64,000 nt of DNA, taken from assembly GCA_024695665.1 (NCBI GenBank), contig JAILHT010000085.1, positions 1-64,000 of the forward strand, read 5' to 3'. How positions within the stretch are numbered: position 1 is the first letter of the stretch; every line of letters begins with the position of its first letter. Origin of the DNA: Lachnospiraceae bacterium. Lineage in GTDB: Bacteria > Bacillota > Clostridia > Lachnospirales > Lachnospiraceae. Both the position numbers and the translations under genes were made by a program. A model generated the notes under the pieces. It did no database searches, was not told where the DNA came from, and saw only the letters and a program-made list of their open reading frames with translations. Shown here piece by piece: positions 58,793-64,000 of this stretch.

Positions 58793-59062
58793 TACACGCA
58801 AAAGGGAAAGATCATTTAAAATACGTGTAAGCGAAAAGGAGAGTAAGCACGCGAATTATCATAGGCTTTAAATTTGCGTGTTGAGCTTCAGAACGGTAGA
58901 CACGTGAAATACATATAATTGCCTACACACGTGTAACAAATCATATAAGAGAAATTGAAGAAAATAAAATAGACACGTTAGAGGAAAGAAAGACTTTGTA
59001 CACGTGTAAGTGTTAAAAAACAGTTACACGCATACAACGAAAAATGCAAATATAGCGTGTAA
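58793..59062. repeat. Cluster of nine (A/G)CGTGT(A/C) motifs in both orientations
   Basis: Copies of CGTGTA or close variants lie at about 58793(-), 58824(+), 58877(+), 58900(-), 58930(+), 58973(-), 58999, 59035(-) and 59056(+). TACACGTGTA at 58999-59008 and ACACGTGT at 58927-58934 are perfect palindromes. Spacing is irregular (21-53 bp), which excludes a CRISPR. This is the left part of the 590-bp gap 58747-59336; no ORF is seen. Two further CGTGTA copies occur upstream of araB. A cluster of protein-binding sites is my best guess. Confidence 0.6.
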
Positions 59063-59071
59063 TCTGAAATA

Positions 59072-59111
59072 GGTCATCGCATCAGTAGTCTGAGGCGATG
59101 GCCTGTTTTTT
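59072..59111 (+). terminator. Terminator between the compartment and hydrogenase operons
   Basis: GGTCATCGCATC pairs with GAGGCGATGGCC (one A-G mismatch, one U-G pair), followed by TGTTTTTT. It would end transcription from the compartment operon or from the motif cluster. Confidence 0.82.
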
Positions 59112-59336
59112 CTATCTCAAGGATAGAAGCTCCCGGCTGGGATAAATGCTTCGTGAGAATGCGCTGTGACTTGCGCATGAACTAGGACTAAAGAACTATT
59201 TTTCTAATTGTATATAGAATTTACAAAAAATATGACAATAACACTATTAAATTTATGCAAAATAATGTTATTATTGATATATGTTATCAAAAGGTTCGTC
59301 TTTTTGATGAAAATTTAACAAAAAGGGGGTCATATT
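59112..59336 (+). promoter_or_regulatory. Upstream region of the hydrogenase operon with promoter and dyads
   Basis: This region holds a hairpin ATGCGC/GCGCAT (59159-59178), a possible promoter TTGTAT (59208-59213) with a 17-bp spacer and TATGAC (59231-59236), and a perfect dyad TTGATA-N5-TATCAA (59274-59290) between promoter and start codon. The dyad is a candidate for a redox regulator such as Rex, but it does not match the Rex consensus TTGTTAA-N4-TTAACAA. Confidence 0.4.
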
Positions 59337-59828
59337 TTGGCTGAAGTTAAAAGTGTTCCTTTCAGAGGGACCAAAGCTCAGGAGGAGGAGCTTTTGCAGA
59401 CCATCGAAGAACTCAAAGATGAACAGGGCTGCCTGATGCCAATCATGCAGAAAGCGCAGGACATATACGGATATCTTCCGTATGAGGTTCAGAAGCTGAT
59501 CGCGGAAGGACTTGATATCCCTATTGAGAAGGTATATGGGGTAGCAACGTTTTATTCGCAGTTCAATCTTTATCCGAAGGGCAAGTACCAGATTTCCGTT
59601 TGCCTTGGAACAGCTTGTTACGTAAAAGGATCGGGAGAAATCTTCAACAAGCTTCAGAGCAAACTTGGAATAGCAGGAGGCGAGTGCACTCCGGACGGCA
59701 AGTTTTCATTGGACGCATGCAGATGTGTCGGCGCATGCGGACTTGCACCTGTAATGATGGTAAACGATGAAGTTTATGGACGTCTCACACCGGATATGCT
59801 TGATGATATCCTGGCAAAGTATAAATAA
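59337..59828 (+). CDS. hydC: NuoE-like [2Fe-2S] subunit of the hydrogenase complex (HydC)
   Basis: The 163-residue thioredoxin-like ferredoxin carries the four cluster cysteines in SVCLGTACYVKGSGEIF and DACRCVGACGLAPVMMVND. The N-terminal helical part (LLQTIEELKDEQGCLMPIMQKAQDIYGYLPYEVQKLIAEGL) is typical of NuoE/HoxE. It passes electrons between NAD(H)/ferredoxin sites and the catalytic subunit in HydABC-type bifurcating hydrogenases. It uses a TTG start with GGGGGT upstream and is the first gene of the operon; the next gene begins directly after its stop. Confidence 0.93.
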   Translation: MAEVKSVPFRGTKAQEEELLQTIEELKDEQGCLMPIMQKAQDIYGYLPYEVQKLIAEGLDIPIEKVYGVATFYSQFNLYPKGKYQISVCLGTACYVKGSGEIFNKLQSKLGIAGGECTPDGKFSLDACRCVGACGLAPVMMVNDEVYGRLTPDMLDDILAKYK

Positions 59829-60386
59829 ATGTTACCTGAAATATCACTGAATGTTTTGGATGTAGTTCAAAATTCCATAAGGGCAAATGCCCAAAATATA
59901 AAAATAAAAGTGGAGCGCAACACGAGGGATTCGATTTTGCAAGTGACCATTGAAGACGATGGATGCGGTATGGATGAGGAGCAGATAAAAGCTGTCTACG
60001 ACCCGTTCTACACATCAAGAACCACCAGAAAGGTAGGACTTGGAATACCTTTTTTTAAACAGGCGGCGGAGCTTGCCGGAGGATGGCTTAAAGTTGAATC
60101 AACACCCGATGTCGGAACTGTCGTTAGGGCGGAGTTTCACACCGACAACATAGACTGTATGCCGGTGGGAAACATGAATGATACGATACATGCGCTTGTC
60201 ACTATGAATGAAGATATAGATTTTGAATACGAATGCATTGTTGATGGAAGAAGTTTTGTTCTTGACACGAGAGAGATGAAGGAGATATTGGGCGATGTTT
60301 CGTTTAAGAATCCGGAGGTTTCGGAATTTATAAGGTCCTACCTCTCTGAGAATGAAACTGAGATTTTGGGAAATATGAATAATTGA
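59829..60386 (+). CDS. HATPase-domain protein of the hydrogenase operon
   Basis: This 185-residue protein has a histidine-kinase-like ATPase fold: ISLNVLDVVQNSIRANAQNI (N box), IEDDGCGMDEEQIKAVYDPFYTSRTTRKVGLGIPFFKQAAEL (G1 and F/G2 boxes). The C-terminal 70 residues are of unknown fold. No phospho-acceptor domain is present. The gene lies in the same place, between hydC and a second 2Fe-2S gene, in many clostridial hydrogenase operons. A regulatory or assembly role is likely, and it is a natural counterpart to the HATPase at 41958. Confidence 0.87.
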   Translation: MLPEISLNVLDVVQNSIRANAQNIKIKVERNTRDSILQVTIEDDGCGMDEEQIKAVYDPFYTSRTTRKVGLGIPFFKQAAELAGGWLKVESTPDVGTVVRAEFHTDNIDCMPVGNMNDTIHALVTMNEDIDFEYECIVDGRSFVLDTREMKEILGDVSFKNPEVSEFIRSYLSENETEILGNMNN

Positions 60387-60402
60387 GAAAGGGATGCGTG
60401 AA

Positions 60403-60813
60403 ATGAAATCACTTGAGGAACTTAAAGCGATAAGAGAGAAAATGCAGGGACAGGTCGGTGTGCGTTCCGCGGATGCGACTGATACGAGAGTGGTCGTCGG
60501 AATGGCTACATGCGGAATAGCAAGCGGCGCAAGACCTGTTTTAAATACACTTGTAAATGAAGTAAATGAGAAAAAGGTTGAGAATGTCACAGTCACACAG
60601 ACCGGATGCATCGGACTCTGCCAGTACGAGCCAATCGTTGAGGTCTTTGAGCCCGGACAGGAGAAGATCACTTACGTGAAGGTGAATCCTGAGAAGGCGA
60701 AGGAGATAGTCGAGAAGCATCTTATAAAAGGACAGCGTATTGAGGAATATATGTTGAAAAAGGATGCCGACGCAAAGAATTACGCCGACTTTGTAAAATT
60801 TGACGATAAGTAG
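60403..60813 (+). CDS. Thioredoxin-like [2Fe-2S] ferredoxin of the hydrogenase operon
   Basis: The 136-residue protein (start MKSLEELKAIREKM, with AAAGGG 9 bp upstream; an ATG at 60394 would add three residues) has the cluster motifs VGMATCGIASGARPVL and TQTGCIGLCQYEPIVEV, a (2Fe-2S) thioredoxin-like fold as in the N-terminal part of HydB/NuoF. It probably acts as an additional electron carrier of the complex. It is encoded 22 bp upstream of hydB, whose own N-terminus carries a similar domain. Confidence 0.9.
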   Translation: MKSLEELKAIREKMQGQVGVRSADATDTRVVVGMATCGIASGARPVLNTLVNEVNEKKVENVTVTQTGCIGLCQYEPIVEVFEPGQEKITYVKVNPEKAKEIVEKHLIKGQRIEEYMLKKDADAKNYADFVKFDDK

Positions 60814-60835
60814 ATTGGATGGAGGTAAATAAGGT

Positions 60836-62626
60836 ATGTATCGAGCACATGTGCTTGTTTGCGGGGGTACCGGATGTACTTCGTCCGGAAGCGCAAAGAT
60901 AATAGAAAGTTTGCATGAGGAATTGAAGAAGAATGACCTCACAAAGGAAGTGGCTGTCGTAAAGACGGGATGTCACGGACTCTGTGCCGAGGGACCTGTA
61001 ATGGTTATCTATCCTGAGGCAGTCTTCTATTCCAGAGTTACGGTTGAAGATATTCCGGAGATTGTTTCGGAACATCTCTTAAAGGGAAGAATAGTAAAGA
61101 GACTTGTATACAGAGAAGCTGTGAGCGATGAGGGTATAGAGTCTTTGAACGACACTGTCTTCTACAAGAAACAGACACGTATAGCACTCAGAAACTGTGG
61201 TGTTATAAATCCGGAGAGTATAGATGAGTATATCGGAACAGGCGGATATGAGGCACTCGGAAAAGTGCTTACCACAATGTCACCGGATGATGTAATACAG
61301 ACTATAACAGACAGCGGACTCAGAGGAAGAGGCGGAGCCGGATTCCCGACGGGACTCAAGTGGAAATTTGCATCCGGAAACAGAGGAAACGTACAGAAAT
61401 ATGTATGCTGTAATGCGGACGAAGGAGACCCGGGTGCATTTATGGACCGTTCGGTTCTCGAGGGAGATCCGCATGTTGTACTTGAGGCTATGGCTATAGC
61501 CGGATATGCGATAGGAGCGAGCCAGGGATACATCTACGTGCGTGCTGAGTATCCGATAGCTGTTGAGAGACTTAAGATAGCAATAGGTCAGGCCAGAGAG
61601 TACGGACTTCTAGGAAAAGATATATTCGGATCCGGATTTGATTTTGACATAGATTTAAGACTCGGTGCGGGAGCTTTCGTCTGCGGTGAGGAGACTGCTC
61701 TCATGACATCTATCGAAGGAAACAGAGGAGAGCCTAGACCTAGACCTCCGTTCCCTGCAGTAAAAGGCCTTTTCGGATGTCCTACAATACTCAACAACGT
61801 TGAGACCTGGGCAAATATTCCGCGTATCATCTTAAACGGACCGGAGTGGTTTGCAAGTATGGGAACCGAGAAGTCAAAAGGAACAAAGGTATTTGCTCTC
61901 GGTGGAAAAATCAACAACACTGGACTCGTTGAGATTCCTATGGGAACAACCCTCCGTACTATAGTAGAGGAGATCGGTGGAGGAATTCCGAACGGAAAGA
62001 AGTTCAAGGCAGCACAGACCGGAGGACCTTCCGGAGGATGTATACCGGCAGAACATTTTGATATACCTATCGATTATGACAACCTTATAAGCATAGGATC
62101 CATGATGGGCTCCGGCGGACTTATCGTAATGGATGAGGACACCTGTATGGTCGATATCGCAAAATTCTTCCTTCAGTTTACTGTGGATGAATCCTGCGGA
62201 AAATGTACACCATGTCGTGTGGGAACAAAGAGGATGTTGGAGATTCTCGAGAAGATAACCGACGGTAGAGGAACCGTTGAAGATATCGATAAACTCGAGG
62301 AACTCTGCTATTACATAAAAGAGAATGCTCAGTGCGGACTCGGACAGACAGCGCCAAATCCTGTGCTTTCAACTCTCAGATACTTCAGAGATGAGTACAT
62401 GGAGCATGTTGTCAACAAGAGATGTCCGGCCGGCGTATGTAAGAAGCTTGTCACATACAAGATCGACCCTGATATGTGTAAGGGATGTACGCTCTGCGCA
62501 AGAAATTGTCCTGTCAATGCTATCACAGGTGAACCGAAGGTTCCGCATAAGATTAAGCTTGATCAGTGTATCAAGTGTGGAACATGTATTGAGAATTGTC
62601 GATTCGGCGCAATCTATATAGAGTGA
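60836..62626 (+). CDS. hydB: NADH-binding flavoprotein subunit of the hydrogenase (HydB, NuoF-like)
   Basis: The 596-residue protein has an N-terminal 2Fe-2S thioredoxin-like domain (VCGGTGCTSSGS, KTGCHGLCAEGP), a NuoF FMN/NADH domain (GLRGRGGAGFPTGLKWKF, CNADEGDPGAFMDRSVLEGDPH, GAGAFVCGEETALMTSIEGNRGEPRPRPPFPA), SLBB, and the 4Fe-4S site ESCGKCTPCRVGTKRM. Two C-terminal ferredoxin clusters follow (CKGCTLCARNCP, CIKCGTCIENCRFGAI). It oxidises or reduces NAD(H) via FMN, the bifurcation site in HydABC enzymes. Its length and domain order match HydB of known bifurcating hydrogenases. Confidence 0.95.
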   Translation: MYRAHVLVCGGTGCTSSGSAKIIESLHEELKKNDLTKEVAVVKTGCHGLCAEGPVMVIYPEAVFYSRVTVEDIPEIVSEHLLKGRIVKRLVYREAVSDEGIESLNDTVFYKKQTRIALRNCGVINPESIDEYIGTGGYEALGKVLTTMSPDDVIQTITDSGLRGRGGAGFPTGLKWKFASGNRGNVQKYVCCNADEGDPGAFMDRSVLEGDPHVVLEAMAIAGYAIGASQGYIYVRAEYPIAVERLKIAIGQAREYGLLGKDIFGSGFDFDIDLRLGAGAFVCGEETALMTSIEGNRGEPRPRPPFPAVKGLFGCPTILNNVETWANIPRIILNGPEWFASMGTEKSKGTKVFALGGKINNTGLVEIPMGTTLRTIVEEIGGGIPNGKKFKAAQTGGPSGGCIPAEHFDIPIDYDNLISIGSMMGSGGLIVMDEDTCMVDIAKFFLQFTVDESCGKCTPCRVGTKRMLEILEKITDGRGTVEDIDKLEELCYYIKENAQCGLGQTAPNPVLSTLRYFRDEYMEHVVNKRCPAGVCKKLVTYKIDPDMCKGCTLCARNCPVNAITGEPKVPHKIKLDQCIKCGTCIENCRFGAIYIE

Positions 62627-62642
62627 TGGAGGAGAAGCAAAG

Positions 62643-64000
62643 ATGGGAAATGTTAATATCAAAATAAACGGTATGGATATCTCCGCACCTGAGGGATCGA
62701 CCATCCTTGAGGCTGCGAGACTTGCGAATATAGAGATACCTACATTATGTTTTTTAAAGGAGATAAATGAGATAGGCGCATGTCGTATGTGCGTTGTTGA
62801 GGTGAAGGGAGCAAGATCACTTGTCACAGCCTGTGTTTATCCGATAAATGAGGGGATGGAGGTATATACAAACACTCCGAAACTCATCGAGGCGAGAAAA
62901 AAGAATCTGCAACTTCTTCTCTCAAACCATGAGAAAAAATGTCTCTCATGCGTGCGCTCCGGAAACTGCGAACTGCAGAGACTTTGCAGAGAGTACGGAG
63001 TTGAGGACGAGGATTATTATCAGGGAGAAAAACAAAAATTCGAACTTGATACCTCAGCACCTCATATGATAAGGGATAACAACAAATGTATCCTTTGCAG
63101 AAGATGCGTTGCTACCTGTGAGAAGGTTCAGGGTATAGGCGTAATAGGCGCAAACGAGAGAGGTTTCAATACCTTCATAGGGTCCGCTTTCAATATGGAT
63201 CTTGCAGAGACCAGTTGTGTATCCTGCGGACAGTGTATAGCTGTATGCCCTACAGGTGCGCTGTATGAGAAGGATGACACGGAAAAAGTATTTGAAGCCA
63301 TTGCAGATCCGGAGAAATACGTTGTTGTTCAGGCTGCTCCGGCAGTTCGTGCGGCACTTGGAGAGGAGTTCGGTTATCCGATAGGAACCGACGTGCAGGG
63401 CAAACTTGCTGCTTCGCTTAGAAGACTCGGGTTCGACAAGGTATTTGATACAAACTTCTCTGCCGACTTAACAATAATGGAGGAGGCAAACGAGTTTATA
63501 GAAAGAGTTAAAAACGGAGGCAAGCTTCCGCTTATCACTTCATGTTCACCGGGATGGGTCAAGTATTGTGAGCATTACTTCCCTGATATGACAGAGAATC
63601 TTTCAAGCTGCAAGTCTCCACAGCAGATGTTTGGAGCGATTGCAAAGTCTTATTATGCTGAGAAGATTGGCGTGGACAAAGAGAAGATGTTTGTTGTCAG
63701 CGTGATGCCTTGTACCGCAAAGAAATTTGAGGTCGGTCGTCCTGAGATGGATGCAAACGGTGTTGCCGATGTCGATGTGGCACTCACGACGAGAGAGCTT
63801 GCGAAGATGATAGAGAGAGCCGGAATCAAGTTTAGGGATCTTCCGGACGAAGAATTTGATATGCCTTTGGGACTTGGATCCGGAGCTGCCGTTATCTTCG
63901 GAGCAACCGGTGGAGTTATGGAGGCAGCGCTCCGTACAGCTGTTGAGAAACTCACCGGCGAGGAACTTAAGAGTCTTGATTTCACTGATGTCAGAGGAAC
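62643..64000 (+). CDS. hydA: [FeFe]-hydrogenase catalytic subunit HydA (partial, runs off the end)
   Basis: 452 codons are visible. Domains in order: N-terminal 2Fe-2S (CFLKEINEIGACRMCVVEV), the His-Cys cluster (HEKKCLSCVRSGNCELQRLC), two 4Fe-4S clusters (CILCRRCVATCEKV, CVSCGQCIAVCP), then the H-cluster domain. Loop 1 reads TSCSPGW (Cys301-Ser302) instead of the usual TSCCPGW, loop 2 is VMPCTAKKFE (Cys357), and loop 3 lies beyond the window. GATGGAGGAG precedes the ATG. Together with HydB and HydC it forms an NAD/ferredoxin-linked hydrogenase that vents reducing power as H2 or takes it up. Confidence 0.94.
   Translation, partial: MGNVNIKINGMDISAPEGSTILEAARLANIEIPTLCFLKEINEIGACRMCVVEVKGARSLVTACVYPINEGMEVYTNTPKLIEARKKNLQLLLSNHEKKCLSCVRSGNCELQRLCREYGVEDEDYYQGEKQKFELDTSAPHMIRDNNKCILCRRCVATCEKVQGIGVIGANERGFNTFIGSAFNMDLAETSCVSCGQCIAVCPTGALYEKDDTEKVFEAIADPEKYVVVQAAPAVRAALGEEFGYPIGTDVQGKLAASLRRLGFDKVFDTNFSADLTIMEEANEFIERVKNGGKLPLITSCSPGWVKYCEHYFPDMTENLSSCKSPQQMFGAIAKSYYAEKIGVDKEKMFVVSVMPCTAKKFEVGRPEMDANGVADVDVALTTRELAKMIERAGIKFRDLPDEEFDMPLGLGSGAAVIFGATGGVMEAALRTAVEKLTGEELKSLDFTDVRG

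Noticed and set aside
58793-59062. CRISPR array
   Set aside because: The repeated motif is only 6-8 bp, occurs in both orientations and has irregular spacing; no cas genes are present.
59274-59290. Rex operator
   Set aside because: The dyad lacks the TTGTTAA/TTAACAA half-sites expected for Rex, so I only list it as an unassigned dyad.

Overview
The window looks like chromosome from a motile, strictly anaerobic clostridium, most likely a Lachnospiraceae member (Roseburia/Butyrivibrio/Lachnospira type). This is inferred from gene content, not from a marker gene: two methyl-accepting chemotaxis proteins, an AraR-controlled arabinose operon, an electron-bifurcating-type [FeFe]-hydrogenase operon, a group D-like sensory [FeFe]-hydrogenase cluster, good SD sites with occasional TTG starts, and moderate-to-low GC. 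No rRNA, tRNA, CRISPR array or insertion sequence was seen.

Layout. 0-0.55 kb: edge of a possible tyrosine-recombinase-like gene. 0.8-4 kb: small Cys-rich protein, secreted transglutaminase-like protein, and a Lon-type AAA+ ATPase lacking the protease domain. 4.3-6.6 kb: small membrane protein plus P1B-type metal ATPase. 6.9-19.7 kb: a co-oriented block of signal peptidase I, degenerate GGDEF membrane protein, ECF sigma factor, putative anti-sigma factor and a 3400-residue surface protein with about 26 YDG-type repeats. 19.8-21.1 kb: MATE exporter. 21.1-21.9 kb: gene-free stretch with a strong promoter and a possible structured RNA. 21.9-28.9 kb: araR, a chemoreceptor, and araBAD behind a clear operator. 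29-32.4 kb: SprT-like protein, methionine sulfoxide repair pair (fRMsr and a GNAT-MsrA fusion), and an SPFH/ribbon-helix-helix pair. 32.5-39.6 kb: Cache chemoreceptor, split ChrA transporter, second MATE, and a hybrid histidine kinase whose phospho-acceptor His is Arg. 39.6-42.7 kb: PHP, DRTGG-like, sensory hydrogenase, HATPase and DRTGG operon. 42.9-44.6 kb: PAS-GGDEF-EAL protein.

44.8-58.7 kb is the most interesting region: a bacterial microcompartment (metabolosome) locus. It holds a cupin, a DUF1537 (four-carbon acid sugar) kinase, an Asp/Glu-racemase-family protein, a TRAP transporter, a GntR/FCD regulator, a BKACE (DUF849) enzyme, a class II aldolase with a Cys-rich tail, a CoA-acylating aldehyde dehydrogenase, four BMC-H shell proteins in an ABAB order, PduL, a BMC-P pentamer, and a flavoprotein-like/Fe-alcohol dehydrogenase fusion. 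There is no glycyl radical enzyme, diol dehydratase, ammonia lyase or BMC-T protein. My reading (inference) is that TRAP imports an organic or sugar acid, cytosolic enzymes activate it, the aldolase releases an aldehyde, and the encapsulated dehydrogenase/PduL/ADH trio disproportionates it to acyl phosphate and alcohol. A repeated 13-bp palindrome marks the two promoters.

59.3-64 kb: HydC/HATPase/2Fe-2S/HydB/HydA operon, cut off by the window end. A 270-bp cluster of nine (A/G)CGTGT motifs lies between the compartment and hydrogenase operons.
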